Origin: Psychrobacter glacincola
GTDB taxonomy: Bacteria > Pseudomonadota > Gammaproteobacteria > Pseudomonadales > Moraxellaceae
Direction of reading: 5' to 3'
Length of the DNA: 64,000 nt
NCBI GenBank assembly: GCA_001411745.2
Contig: LIQB01000009.1
Location: 101,388 to 165,387 of the forward strand
The notes under the pieces were generated by a model. The model was not told the DNA's origin, did no database searches, and was given only the letters and a program-made list of their open reading frames with translations. Position numbers and translations under genes: made by a program. Below are positions 1-8,937 of the stretch, one piece after another. Within the stretch, counting starts at the first letter, position 1. Every line of letters begins with the position of its first letter.

Positions 1-1119
1 ATTTTCTAAGAACTTAAGAAGTTTAAATTGCATTGATGGATGTAAGTGTGATTCAGGTTCTTCTATAATGAGCATAGAGAAGACTTTAGCGTTGCTATCG
101 AGATGTTCGACGTTAGCGTTCACCTGCATTTTGGCAAGGAGAAGAGACATATAGATTAAGTTGTTGTATCCTAACCCATTATTCCTGGCAGGTATCTTCA
201 TACCTGTTTCATACTCAACAATAAGTTGTAGAACGCTATATATTTCAAGCTCTGACAAAGCGCCTTCAAAGTTAGGTGATGCGTTGTTAAATGAAGCGCC
301 TGTCTGTGTTGCGTATGATAAGATTTCTTCTTTACCATGTTCGATACGAACATGGATATCATTCAATAAGTCATTTGATTTTGTCGAAAATTCATCTCTT
401 CTAGTGTTTATAGCTACACTTTGTGCTTCTTTGTCTAACGTACTATCACTCTTGATATCATAATCCATGAAGAAGTCTATGACTTCTTTAAGCAAGGAGT
501 TCTTGCCTGACAACATATCTCTCTCTACATCTCTTATCGCATCAAGAAATTGATAATCAAATCTATCAAGCGTTTCTGAATCAAGTGTAGATTGATTCGT
601 TACATCACCGACCCAAATCTTGTGTTTATAGAACCTTAGGAAGTTTTTCTGTATCATCTTCCAGATTTTATTACTTATATCTCCACTATTTTTCTCTTCA
701 CTCTTTCCTTGATTTACTATTTCTTCAGTAAAGGTTTTATACGTATCTTCATGTTTCTCAGGTAAGAAAAATTCATAAGTCAGCACTGCTTCATAATTAT
801 CATTAAAAATAGTGAGCCAATTCGCTAACACTGAAAGATCATCTTCTGTAGCAGTAGCGACATCTCCTTTTTTTATAGTTGCTTCAATAGTAATTTTAGG
901 TGGTGCATCTATTAAATATTGTTCATCGATAAATTTACAGAAGTCATCAATTCCAAGCTTTTTGGTTAATTTCTTATCAAAAATTATAGAAAGCGCCCTA
1001 AGAAGATTCGACTTTCCAGAGTTATTAGAGCCAATAATAGCGTTAATACCGTCGTTAAATTCAACTGTTATGTCTTTAAAGCTTCTATAGTTAGTTATTT
1101 TTAATTGAGATATATACAT
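1..1119 (-). CDS. OLD-family AAA ATPase/endonuclease, partial
   Basis: An open frame without stops runs leftwards from an ATG at 1119 off the window edge, giving 373 residues. The N-terminus reads MYISQLKITNYRSFKDITV, typical of RecF/OLD/SMC-like ATPases, followed by a Walker A motif IGSNNSGKSN (about residues 31-40). Near the edge lies LIIEEPESHLHPS, a Walker B/D-loop of the OLD class. In this family a TOPRIM nuclease domain usually follows; it would lie outside the window, so nuclease activity cannot be judged. The gene is downstream of, and co-directional with, the helicase at 1271-4138 (about 150 bp gap), so they may form one unit. ATPase class is confident; a defence role is inference. 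Confidence 0.85.
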   Translation of the reverse strand, partial: MYISQLKITNYRSFKDITVEFNDGINAIIGSNNSGKSNLLRALSIIFDKKLTKKLGIDDFCKFIDEQYLIDAPPKITIEATIKKGDVATATEDDLSVLANWLTIFNDNYEAVLTYEFFLPEKHEDTYKTFTEEIVNQGKSEEKNSGDISNKIWKMIQKNFLRFYKHKIWVGDVTNQSTLDSETLDRFDYQFLDAIRDVERDMLSGKNSLLKEVIDFFMDYDIKSDSTLDKEAQSVAINTRRDEFSTKSNDLLNDIHVRIEHGKEEILSYATQTGASFNNASPNFEGALSELEIYSVLQLIVEYETGMKIPARNNGLGYNNLIYMSLLLAKMQVNANVEHLDSNAKVFSMLIIEEPESHLHPSMQFKLLKFLEN

Positions 1120-1270
1120 CTTTGCCAATATCCTTTGAAATAAATATTCCGTTAATAATATACGATTTAAATTCATCACTGACTTGAATCACAACAAGCT
1201 AGTCTACAATTTTTCAGTTGATTTAAGAGCTCATTCTAGGAACAGTGTCATTTGCCTTAGTCAATATCGA

Positions 1271-4138
1271 TTAGCGGATCTTTATTGTATTCTTACACTG
1301 ATCATCAGGAATACCATACCCACTACAGCCCCAAAACTTACCGAACTTGCTCTCTCTCATTCTCATCGGACGACCACATTTATTACATATTTTCATTGAA
1401 TTACCACAGTCTCTATTGTTGCATAAGCTTTCATGCTGTCCATCAACAGATGGTGCCTCACACTTCGTGCAGACGCGCGCCTTACCTACCGTACAACCTT
1501 TTCCAGAACTACAGCTATAAAAACTGCCATATTGCCCTTTTATTAGGCGTAAATAACCGTTCACACAGTTAGGGCATTTGAATATTTTTCTATGGCGTTC
1601 TTGAAACGATTTAGAGAATATATTGATGTCATATTTAGGGGCGAGTAATTCAAGAACAAATTCTGATGGCGCTGTGGGACTTGCAATAATGTAGGATTTC
1701 TTTTTACAGCGTGTTATACCGACATACAATAAACGACGTTCTTCAGAATGAGGGAATGAGTCTAATGTTGGAAGTAGTGCCTCCGGTATAGCGTCCTCAC
1801 GGTTGCCGTTGGGGAAGCCACTTTTTCCTTGGAAAAAACCAATCAAAATGCAATAGTCAGCCTCTAAGCCTTTGGACTTGTGAAAGCTCCAGAAACGAAT
1901 ACCTTTTGAGTTTTCTTTACCTAAGAAATCACGTGAATCTTTTAATAGGTAATTATACCTAGCAATAATCGCTATCGAACCTTCAGCATCGTTCGCTCTG
2001 ATCTTGCTGACAACCTCAGCGACCCTACTATAGACACCCTTCTCTTCACCAGTCTTATCATCTAATAAATATACTTGTGATTCATGAACCACGTCATGTG
2101 TTTTGATATGTTTTTTATACTGCTCAGGGTTCTCCATGATGAACGTCCCAGCGGTATCAGCAATGCTATTGTTGTAGCGGAATGTCTTTTGGAGCATTGT
2201 TAAGGTGTATGATCCAACCAGCTCATTAAATCTAGTAGTAAGTTCAAGCTTACCACCTGAGAAGCGATATATAGACTGCCAGTCATCACCAACAACAGTT
2301 AACGAGGGATCAGGTCCTTTCTCAATAATGCTGTTAACAAACTCCATCCGAGAAGCAGATATATCTTGAAACTCGTCAACAAGAATATATTTCCAGTGAG
2401 GTTTGTATTGACCGTTATCCACGACTGCGATTGCACGAATAATCATATCGTCAAAGTCAATTGAGTCGGTAGCTGCAAGCTCCTCGACATAAGCGTTGTG
2501 CAAGTCAGTCAGAATGCGTGTCTTTTTCTTTGCTTGTGAGATACCAGCTTTTTCTAGTCTATTAAGTATTGAGTTTTCATTGAGCCTTTCAAAACGAGTG
2601 GCTTGTAAAGCCTTGATAAGCATTTTGCTCCAAGTAGCAATTTGATTGCCTTCCTTGAGTTTAGAGAGTAATTCTTTTGAAGCCTCTTCAACTGAGTTTT
2701 TATCAGGGATAACACCAACACTAGCCAGTCGTTCTTCAAGACGAGCTTCGAGTGCATCTTCAGTCCAGTCATAATGGAATGTTTCCACTAAAACTGTTTC
2801 AAGCTCTTTATGCAGTTTACGCTTGCTATCTATAGACTCGCTATATGATTGCCTATCAATATCTGGTCGAGTATTCCCCTGTCTATCGATACCGAAGTGT
2901 TCAATGTAAATATTAGAGTCTGATATATGAAAGTCAGGCTGGTAGTCGAATCCTATATCAATTCTACGCTTACTGATATAACGAGCTTCGTATTCGTATG
3001 CGATCTTATGAATAGCCAGCCAGTTAGCTATCCTGAGTTCTTGATATCCTTTAACTAATTCGCCTTGCAAGGTTCTAAACTCATTGTCTCTGATATGTCG
3101 CTCATACTCCTCTTGAGTCTTAAAGTCGAAAGGATTCACAGGTTCTGGGAATAGCGATATAAAATCGACCATTCTTTTGGGATCTTTTATTAAATATTCT
3201 ATTAGCCACTCTGTTACCCATGCACCTAGCTTTAAGCTGTCTTCAGTGAAGACGCTCATATAAGTTGAGATGTTAGATTCCCCTAAGATCTTTCTACCTA
3301 AAGCGTGGAATGTTGAAATCTGAGGTGGCTCAGTTAATACTATGCCTGAGTTCACAGCTTTATCAGCAAGCCGTTTTTTTAACTCTTCAGCGGCTGATTT
3401 ATTGTAAGCCAGAACTAGAATCTCTTGAGGTGTTGCTAACCCTCTATCAATGAGGTCAAGAGCCTTTGCGACCATTACAGAGGTTTTACCCGTACCAGCA
3501 GCAGCCAGCACCATATTCTTATCATTAGAGCGAAGTACGCCCAGTCTCTGTTCATCAGTCAAAGGGTTTGACTCTACGCTATCAAAAAAACTCTTTCTTA
3601 GTTCTAAGTTGATTTTTTCATGATATGCGCCTAAGGCTTCTTGTTTGATAGGATAAAGACTGTATATTTTCCCAACTTCGCTATATAGTTTGGAATCACT
3701 GAAGCAATCCCATGGCACGTTATCATCTTCATAGTATGTAGTCAGCTCATTTGCGACTAATTTAATTTGATCTAATTTTGAGTCTCTAGGGTAATTACTC
3801 AAAACCTGAAGATTAAACTCTTCAATTAAGCTAATCAGATAGGGCTGTAGGGAGTGAGCGATTTTCCTGTTGATAGACTCTAAAAATGCTATAGAGTTCG
3901 TTTTTGATAAAAACTTATACTCTTCGAACGATTGACCGTTATGAATAAATAAGGTTGCACCAAAGAATCCCTTTTCAATATAAGCAAATCTTTTAACTTG
4001 AGAGAATGAGGCAAGTTCTGCTGATCCTTTCTTGGTATCTAAAGACAAGGCTAGCTCTGTTAGAAGTATTCCTTTTTTGCCAAAAATCTTACCAATGAAA
4101 TTAAAATTCAATTGTTCAATCGTAATAATATCCGTCAC
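1271..4138 (-). CDS. UvrD/helicase IV-like SF1A helicase with C-terminal zinc ribbons
   Basis: 955 residues with a GTG start preceded by a GAGAGAGAAA stretch. SF1 motifs in order: Walker A LAAAGTGKTS (about 211-220), Walker B YILVDEFQD, GDDWQSIYRFSGG, FRYNNSIA, WSFHKSKGLEADYC and RRLLYVGITR. Between motifs Ia and II is a segment with IGFDYQPDFHI then IYIEHFG, which resembles the PD-(D/E)xK-like insert of some helicase IV relatives. The C-terminus has two topoisomerase-type four-cysteine ribbons (CPNC...CSSGKGC and CNKCGR...CSGYG). Predicted 3'-5' DNA helicase. It pairs with the downstream OLD-type ATPase and is divergent from a plasmid-type ATPase. UvrD plus OLD recalls Gabija, but gene order and length differ, so I do not name it so. 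Confidence 0.88.
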   Translation of the reverse strand: MTDIITIEQLNFNFIGKIFGKKGILLTELALSLDTKKGSAELASFSQVKRFAYIEKGFFGATLFIHNGQSFEEYKFLSKTNSIAFLESINRKIAHSLQPYLISLIEEFNLQVLSNYPRDSKLDQIKLVANELTTYYEDDNVPWDCFSDSKLYSEVGKIYSLYPIKQEALGAYHEKINLELRKSFFDSVESNPLTDEQRLGVLRSNDKNMVLAAAGTGKTSVMVAKALDLIDRGLATPQEILVLAYNKSAAEELKKRLADKAVNSGIVLTEPPQISTFHALGRKILGESNISTYMSVFTEDSLKLGAWVTEWLIEYLIKDPKRMVDFISLFPEPVNPFDFKTQEEYERHIRDNEFRTLQGELVKGYQELRIANWLAIHKIAYEYEARYISKRRIDIGFDYQPDFHISDSNIYIEHFGIDRQGNTRPDIDRQSYSESIDSKRKLHKELETVLVETFHYDWTEDALEARLEERLASVGVIPDKNSVEEASKELLSKLKEGNQIATWSKMLIKALQATRFERLNENSILNRLEKAGISQAKKKTRILTDLHNAYVEELAATDSIDFDDMIIRAIAVVDNGQYKPHWKYILVDEFQDISASRMEFVNSIIEKGPDPSLTVVGDDWQSIYRFSGGKLELTTRFNELVGSYTLTMLQKTFRYNNSIADTAGTFIMENPEQYKKHIKTHDVVHESQVYLLDDKTGEEKGVYSRVAEVVSKIRANDAEGSIAIIARYNYLLKDSRDFLGKENSKGIRFWSFHKSKGLEADYCILIGFFQGKSGFPNGNREDAIPEALLPTLDSFPHSEERRLLYVGITRCKKKSYIIASPTAPSEFVLELLAPKYDINIFSKSFQERHRKIFKCPNCVNGYLRLIKGQYGSFYSCSSGKGCTVGKARVCTKCEAPSVDGQHESLCNNRDCGNSMKICNKCGRPMRMRESKFGKFWGCSGYGIPDDQCKNTIKIR

Positions 4139-4180
4139 TTTCTCTCTCTTGTATATCTAGCATTAAATCTCTTGATGGAT

Positions 4181-4210
4181 TTTTCCACTAGTAATTAGTG
4201 AAAAATGATA
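4181..4210. promoter_or_regulatory. Near-palindrome between divergent genes, possible operator
   Basis: The sequence TTTTTCCACTA, GTAAT, TAGTGAAAAA forms an interrupted inverted repeat (one extra C in the left arm) in the intergenic region between the helicase and StbB-like genes. Lying upstream of both starts, it suits a shared operator better than a terminator. The function is inferred. Confidence 0.35.
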
Positions 4211-4304
4211 AGGTATAAAAAATTGTAGTAGGGCATCCTAGAATAGTGTGTGCACTAACACAATCATTGAACAAACAATATACCCTCAAAAGGAAACAAA
4301 AGTA

Positions 4305-5102
4305 ATGATTAGTTCTGAGAAATATGAATCGGCAGATATAGGTATGACAAAACAGGCTGGATATCGCATCGCAGTAATTAACTCTTCAGGGAATACTGGC
4401 AAATCTCTCGCTAGTAACTACATGCTTAGGCCGAATATGAATTTGCAGCGTCACTATGTGATAAATAACTTGAGTATGTATAGTAAAACATATTCTGATG
4501 AAATTGTATTATCTGGAAGAGATTTTGATGACGCTTTGGAGGCTTTGAGTAATCTAGATTCAGCTATTGTTGATATTGCTGCACATACTACAGAATATGT
4601 AATAGATATTATGAAGAACAATAGGGGTTCTCATAAAGTATTCGATTACTTCTTAGTACCTGTAATCAAAGGACAAAAAGAGTCAGAAGATAGTTTAAAT
4701 ACAATCAAAGCTCTCTTAAAACTTGGAGTGCCACATGAATCTATTAGGATAATATTTAATAATAACCATTTTTCAGAAGTGATAAATGAAGAGTTTGGAT
4801 ATCTTTTACTACACTTAGATGAACTTAAAATCCCTTATGATACTGATGCAGCTATTGAAAATAGTCCGCTTTACTCAATGCTTTCTGATTTAGATATTAG
4901 CTTACCAGAACTCCTATCTATACCAATAGAAGAGAAAAAAAATAGACAAGAATATCTTAGGACCAAGAAAATTACGGAACGAACAGAGGAAGAATCTGAA
5001 GAGTTACAAGCATTGGTAAATTTAATTATGACTTGGCGATGTGCACAGTCAGCTGTTAAAAATTTAAATAATGTTTATCAGCTCTTATTTACTAAGTTGT
5101 GA
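4305..5102 (+). CDS. StbB-like ParA-superfamily ATPase (plasmid stability)
   Basis: 265 residues from the ATG at 4305, chosen over an in-frame ATG at 4248 because AAAAGGAAAC lies just upstream of it. The deviant P-loop IAVINSSGNTGKSLAS is near the N-terminus, and DSAIVDIAAHTTEY with FDYFLVPVIKGQKES follows, matching the order of motifs in StbB/TraL-type ParA-like ATPases of conjugative plasmids. These proteins act in plasmid stability or positioning during transfer, usually with an StbA DNA-binding partner, which is not seen here. The gene is divergent from the helicase and no partner follows. It suggests a plasmid or integrative-element origin. Family assignment is moderate; cellular role is inferred. 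Confidence 0.6.
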   Translation: MISSEKYESADIGMTKQAGYRIAVINSSGNTGKSLASNYMLRPNMNLQRHYVINNLSMYSKTYSDEIVLSGRDFDDALEALSNLDSAIVDIAAHTTEYVIDIMKNNRGSHKVFDYFLVPVIKGQKESEDSLNTIKALLKLGVPHESIRIIFNNNHFSEVINEEFGYLLLHLDELKIPYDTDAAIENSPLYSMLSDLDISLPELLSIPIEEKKNRQEYLRTKKITERTEEESEELQALVNLIMTWRCAQSAVKNLNNVYQLLFTKL

Positions 5103-5192
5103 AATGCTTGATTTATCCCCATTCCAGCTATGTTTAAAAAAATTGTAGAAGCAAGTTTGGTAAATTAGCGACACGATCAGAGATCTAGTATT

Positions 5193-5792
5193 TTAGTCAA
5201 TATCAAACTCCATCCGCCTTGCTGTTGCTTGCATGGTTTGCGTATCTACCAATTTCTTCACACAATAAAAACTGGCATGAATACCCGCACTTATTCCTGC
5301 TGAGGTGACAAGATTAGTCGTCTTATCGCTAGCATCGACAAAACGGGTGTTAGCGATTACTTCGATATCAGGATAGGTAGCTAAATTATCCAAATCCATC
5401 CAATGGGTGGTTGCAGACTTGCCAGCCAGTAATCCAGCTTTTGCTAACAGCAATGCACCGGTACAGACTGAAAGCGTTAACTCGGTAAGCTTGTCTTGAG
5501 AAATGATCCAATCAATAACCACTGAATTGTTTATCTCAACATTCTCAGCACCATAACCACCTGGAACAACCAATACGTCAATATTAGGATGATTGTCGAA
5601 GCTATAGTCAGGAATAACAGTTAAACCGTTTCTAGCAGATATTGGCGCTTGCTGCTCGGCAATTGTGATAACGTTAAAATGCTTATGACCTTTATCGCTC
5701 TCCGCTAGAGAAAATACTTCAAAAGGTCCTGCAAAATCTAATACTTCGACTTCGTTAAATAGTAAAATACCAACGGTTCGCAGAGTTGTCAT
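5193..5792 (-). CDS. DJ-1/PfpI family protein (copy 1)
   Basis: 199 residues starting at MTTLRTVGILLFNEVEVLDF. An AAGGACA ribosome site precedes this ATG, and the paralogue at 22043-22642 starts at the equivalent residue, so the longer frame to 5816 is not used. The class I glutamine amidotransferase-like fold shows VLVVPGGYGAE and the nucleophile elbow LSVCTGALLLAKAGLL, followed by TTHW. These resemble isonitrile hydratase and the N-domain of GlxA-type regulators; the substrate is unknown. It lies downstream of a truncated PaiB gene. The whole pair is repeated near 22-23.3 kb with high nucleotide similarity. Confidence 0.85.
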   Translation of the reverse strand: MTTLRTVGILLFNEVEVLDFAGPFEVFSLAESDKGHKHFNVITIAEQQAPISARNGLTVIPDYSFDNHPNIDVLVVPGGYGAENVEINNSVVIDWIISQDKLTELTLSVCTGALLLAKAGLLAGKSATTHWMDLDNLATYPDIEVIANTRFVDASDKTTNLVTSAGISAGIHASFYCVKKLVDTQTMQATARRMEFDID

Positions 5793-5843
5793 AGTATGTC
5801 CTTGAGTTAATATCATTAAATGAAATACCGCTTATTCGTACTC

Positions 5844-6190
5844 TTATAATTGAGTTAGATTCTGATTTACCTTTTCAACCAACGTCGCCATTTCATCCGC
5901 TTTTGCCGTTCCTAGCTGTTTCAGTCCTGCGACGACCCCTGCTCTATTCTCAGCCGTTTTATTTTGACTCAACTTAAACTGCGCTTGAACATTATTGATA
6001 TCTACACGAATACCAACGATGGCGCGACACATAGCCTGAATGTACTCTATAGGCGCATCATCAAGTGACCAAGGGTTTGGCTGGTTAGCTTCAAAATCAG
6101 CGGTTTGCTTTGATAAAATTTCATTCAAATACTCATGCTCAGTTAATAAACGGACGTCACCTGTAATATGGACACTACGATAATTAACCC
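5844..6190 (-). pseudogene. FMN-binding negative regulator (PaiB-like), 3' remnant
   Basis: The frame encodes NYRSVHITGDVRLLT onward, matching roughly the last half of the intact 217-residue PaiB-like paralogue at 22694-23347. The N-terminal half, including the start, has been replaced by IS3-family sequence beginning about 6190. PaiB proteins bind FMN in a split-barrel fold and repress sporulation and protease genes in Bacillus. This remnant lacks the N-terminal part of the fold and is presumably non-functional. An ATG at 6200 exists in the frame, but its first codons come from the mobile element. Confidence 0.85.
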
Positions 6191-6486
6191 CTGCCGTCAA
6201 ATCCGTACAGTTAAACTTGGGAGATTTTAATTACGCAGCTTGACGATAATAGTCAAACCAAGCCTGTCTTGGCGATCTATAGCTTAAACTCTTTTGAATC
6301 CTCGTTTGGTTGTAGTACAGCTCGATGTAGCCAATGATATCGCTGATTGCTACAAACCTTGTTTTATAGTCTTGGTGATAAACTATCTTATTCTTTAATA
6401 CGCCCCAGAAGCTTTCTATGGGTGCGTTGTCGAAACAATTGCCTTTACCACTCATTGATCCTTTGAAATGATGCTTGATGGTTTTG
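6191..6486 (-). mobile_element. IS3-family transposase 3' fragment
   Basis: The minus-strand frame 6231-6455 encodes 74 residues beginning MSGKGNCFDNAPIESFWG. This is the region around the catalytic Glu of an IS3/IS150-type OrfB (DNAPIESF), followed by ELYYNQTRIQKSL and SPRQAWFDYY. It differs from the other IS3 copies here, so it is a second element type. Its 5' part is cut by the IS3 copy starting at 6487, and its 3' end joins the broken PaiB gene near 6190. The exact terminal repeat boundary is approximate. Confidence 0.75.
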
Positions 6487-6536
6487 TGAACCGCCCCGGG
6501 ATTGTCGGAGACTTAATATTCTGAGAGAATACGACA

Positions 6537-6854
6537 ATGAAAAGACAAAACTACACTCCTGAGATTAAAGAACGCGCCGTTCGCATGCTGATTGAAGCAG
6601 CAAACGACTATCCCTCCACATGGTCAGCTATCCAAGCCATTGCCCCTAAGATTGGCTGTACGCCTGAAACCCTACGATCATGGCATAAAAAACACATCGA
6701 TCAAACTATTCCTGCAAATGTTCAGGCTCAAAGTCAAGAGCAGCGTATTAAGGATCTTGAGCGCGAAAACAGAGAGCTCAAGCAAGCCAACGAGATCATA
6801 CGTAAGGCTGCGGCTTTTTTCGCTTAGGCGGGGCTCGGCCGCCCACACAAGTAA
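6537..6854 (+). pseudogene. IS3 OrfA with premature stop
   Basis: OrfA is the helix-turn-helix and leucine-zipper DNA-binding subunit made in IS3 elements before frameshifting to OrfAB. The N-terminus MKRQNYTPEIKERAVRML and a coiled coil near residues 65-90 are clear. The frame ends at 6827 with TAG where copy 2 has CAG (Gln), so the last nine residues seen in copy 2 are lost. The full original frame would end at 6854, overlapping the orfB ATG. The truncation may not abolish DNA binding, but frameshift production of OrfAB would fail. Confidence 0.85.
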
Positions 6855-7543
6855 TGGTCAACTTCATTGATGACTATAGAGGTAGTTATGGGGTCGAGCT
6901 GATCTGTAGAGTCCTACCGATTGCCCCGTCAACTTATTATCGTGCTCAAGACTTAAGCAAAAACCCACACAAGCGTTCACTACGCAGACAGCATGACGAC
7001 TATTATCTCAGCGAGATTAAACGTATTTGGCAGGACAGTAAATGCCGTTATGGTGCGCGTAAGTTTTGGCAGCAGATGAAAGCTGATGGGTTAAAGGTTG
7101 CTCGTTGTACCATAGAGCGTTTAATGAGACAGCATGGCTTACATCGCATGAACACAGACTTGGTGATGGCCGCTTTAAATCAATCGATAACAGATAGAAA
7201 CAATCCTAAGGATGTCATTCATCATAGCGATAGAGGGGTTCAGTATTTATCTATTCGCTACACGGATAAAATGAAGGACTCTGGAGTTATCGCCTCTGTG
7301 GGTACAACAGGCGATTCATACGACAACGCATTGGCTGAAACGGTTAACGGGCTTTATAAGTCTGAAGTGATTCATTATTTAAAGCAGAACTGGACTGGTG
7401 TCAACGATGTCGAACTGGCAACCCTTGAGTGGGTGGACTGGTTCAATAAAACACGACTGCATAGTACGATTGGTTATGTGTCACCTTTTGATTTTGAAAA
7501 GCGGTATTATGATAATTTTATCCTGTCAGGCATCGCCGCCTGA
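6854..7543 (+). pseudogene. IS3 OrfB transposase lacking the first catalytic Asp
   Basis: Comparison with copy 2 shows that residues between LMRQHGL and RMNTD are missing: 72 residues there, one here. The lost block holds the ADFTY motif with the first catalytic Asp of the DDE triad. The second Asp (HHSDRGVQY) and the Glu (ALAETVNGLYKSE) remain. The deletion keeps the frame, so a stable but catalytically dead protein could be made. It might act as an inhibitor of related transposases; that is speculation. Confidence 0.88.
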
Positions 7544-7584
7544 CTCAAGTAAATCACTCTCCGATATACTTGGGGCGGTTCATT

Positions 7585-7636
7585 GTTCAGAACGTTCAGT
7601 GGACAACTATCGCACCAACCTACCTATGAGGCAAAT
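7585..7636 (+). repeat. 52-bp dispersed repeat, copy 1
   Basis: Begins GTTCAGAACGTTCAGTG and ends GAGGCAAAT. A second copy at 50981-51032 matches at about 44 of 52 positions, including the first 17 and last 9. This copy starts two bases after the right end of IS3 copy 1. The other lies upstream of a plasmid replication gene remnant, so it may be plasmid-origin DNA. Confidence 0.75.
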
Positions 7637-7761
7637 CATAAATACTTTATATGAAAATTAGGGAGTTCAGACATATATCGCCCATTTTATTGAACAAATA
7701 TAAGGTATTATTGCTATCTATGGGAAATTTTTTATTTTCGAGCCTTGGGAAGGATTTGGTT

Positions 7762-8037
7762 ATGAAGAAAGCTACTTTAGGCATAGTGCTGTCTATGTCT
7801 ACCCTGTCATCTCATGCTGTAGTCACAGTAACTGACAATCCGTTTTATAGTGATGTTGAAGTGAATTATTCATTATTTGTTGAAGGGTCAGGTAGTTCAC
7901 AGTGCAAGGGTCTACCACGTACTTGTACGCAAATGGCAAGCTGTGAACAAGCCAAACAAGCGCTTAAATGTGGCAACAAACGACTAGATCGTGATAAGGA
8001 TGGGGTGCCATGCGAATCAATATGTCCTGGTGGGTAA
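7762..8037 (+). CDS. Secreted excalibur calcium-binding domain protein
   Basis: 91 residues from the ATG at 7762, chosen because a signal peptide (MKKATLGIVLSMSTLSSHA) begins there and GGGAAGGAT lies upstream; the longer frame from 7651 adds an unlikely tail. The C-terminus has the excalibur pattern: cysteines in QCKGLPRTCTQMASC, then the calcium-binding loop DRDKDGVPCESIC. Such domains are found in exported nucleases and cell-surface proteins; alone, the function is unknown. The 3' end overlaps the start of the next lipoprotein gene, suggesting translational coupling. Confidence 0.8.
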   Translation: MKKATLGIVLSMSTLSSHAVVTVTDNPFYSDVEVNYSLFVEGSGSSQCKGLPRTCTQMASCEQAKQALKCGNKRLDRDKDGVPCESICPGG

Positions 8038-8423
8038 TTAGCATCGCTGTTTTGTCATTAGCTGCGTGCAATTCTTCTCAAAATGATAGTTACGTACATG
8101 AATTTGTTTCTGGCGATGTCATGGTTCATGAGATGTTTTGGGCTATTGACCATGACACACCCTATCCGTTTACGACGTCAGGTGTGATTGCATGTGTGTA
8201 TTACCCTTCCTTTGGCCGTGAAGTGTATTTTTTTCCCGAAGACTACACAGATGAATCTTATATCGGTACGCCTCTCAATAAGTCGGCAGCGAGTAGTTTA
8301 GACAAAGATAATATGAGCGCAAATGTGCCATATAGTATCAAGCAAGGTGCAGATCTTAGTGATGCCATACAAGTAGGCTTGAGAGTCTGTGACGAGCAGA
8401 GTGATATGTTGAGTAAGCTGTAG
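8022..8423 (+). CDS. Putative lipoprotein, unknown function
   Basis: 133 residues from the internal ATG at 8022 (MSWWVISIAVLSLAACNSSQ), which gives a compact lipoprotein signal with lipobox LAAC. The frame also opens at 8010. It overlaps the end of the excalibur gene by 16 bases. The mature part has no domain I recognise; it is acidic with scattered aromatic residues. Probably anchored to the outer membrane and co-expressed with its upstream neighbour. Confidence 0.7.
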   Translation: MSWWVISIAVLSLAACNSSQNDSYVHEFVSGDVMVHEMFWAIDHDTPYPFTTSGVIACVYYPSFGREVYFFPEDYTDESYIGTPLNKSAASSLDKDNMSANVPYSIKQGADLSDAIQVGLRVCDEQSDMLSKL

Positions 8424-8466
8424 AAATTAACATGAAAGATTTCAATCATATTAGATAGGTATGTTT

Positions 8467-8510
8467 CCCTAGTGAGGACTTGAACGCTAAGCTGTGGGCT
8501 ATTAGGCATC
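8467..8510 (+). repeat. Dispersed 45-bp repeat, copy A
   Basis: CCCTAGTGAGGACTTGAA followed by AGCTGTGGGCTATTAGG. It is the most diverged of three copies; the others are at 37464-37509 (plus) and 63708-63754 (minus). The shared core is TAGTGAGGACTTG, then about ten variable bases, then GCTGTRGGCTA. The origin is unknown. Confidence 0.65.
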
Positions 8511-8684
8511 GCCTACGACCAACTTAGACAAAGAGAAGCTTTAAAAGCTGTAATTAAAATAATAGTTCAATCTGAGAAGCTACCCAATCTGATTAGCATA
8601 AATAATAACTGGAAAGGTAAGAACTTTCTTAAAAAGCTAGGGCTTGAGTTTAAATCACCAGACGAAATCGATTTTGAACAGTAA
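8505..8684 (+). pseudogene. 3' remnant of an unrecognised gene
   Basis: A frame without a start codon encodes AYDQLRQREALKAVIK and ends KLGLEFKSPDEIDFEQ before a TAA at 8682. Its composition looks protein-like, but the 5' end merges with a dispersed repeat. I do not recognise the family. It may be the tail of a gene truncated during rearrangement of this decay zone. Confidence 0.4.
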
Positions 8685-8822
8685 GAGATAATATACATCA
8701 CACCGTCGTAAAGAGTCTTAGTGAAGATAGTTTTTGGTTAAGATGCTAATCTTGCAATGGTGCGTTTTACGGAACAATTGCAGTTTCGATTTAAATGATG
8801 CACGAATCACACCATACATATT

Positions 8823-8937
8823 CTAACTCCCATTAGCAGATGCTTGCCAGCCGCGAACATCAATCTTACCAGTAACAGCAGCCGATATTAAAGCGGTGCG
8901 GCGTTCCTGCATGAGTTGAATGGCTTGTAAGGTTGTA
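8823..8937 (-). pseudogene. hsdS (type I restriction specificity) 3' remnant
   Basis: The minus strand encodes [20 protein letters not shown] then [10 protein letters not shown] and a stop at 8823. The pattern [20 protein letters not shown] is the hallmark C-terminal end of type I restriction S subunits (the last conserved helix and strand after the second target-recognition domain). Nothing upstream continues the gene and no hsdR or hsdM is present, so this is a stranded fragment of a former restriction system. Confidence 0.8.

Larger units (their letters stand above)
6487..7582 (+). mobile_element. IS3-family element copy 1, internally deleted
   Basis: Bounded by TGAACCGCCCCGG at 6487 and its inverted form GGGGCGGTTCA ending at 7582. 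It carries orfA and orfB in the usual overlapping TAATG arrangement. At about 1.1 kb it is shorter than copy 2 (1.37 kb). An in-frame deletion of about 213 bp in orfB and a nonsense codon in orfA make it defective. It is inserted beside an unrelated IS3 fragment, and a 52-bp dispersed repeat starts two bases after its right end. Confidence 0.9.

Noticed and set aside
161..1572. Several plus-strand open frames across the left edge
   Set aside because: They lie opposite the ATPase and helicase, have no family motifs, and the minus-strand frames carry clear Walker and helicase motifs.
1..4138. Calling the left-edge pair Gabija
   Set aside because: Gene order, helicase length and zinc ribbons differ from typical GajA/GajB, and the ATPase is truncated by the window.
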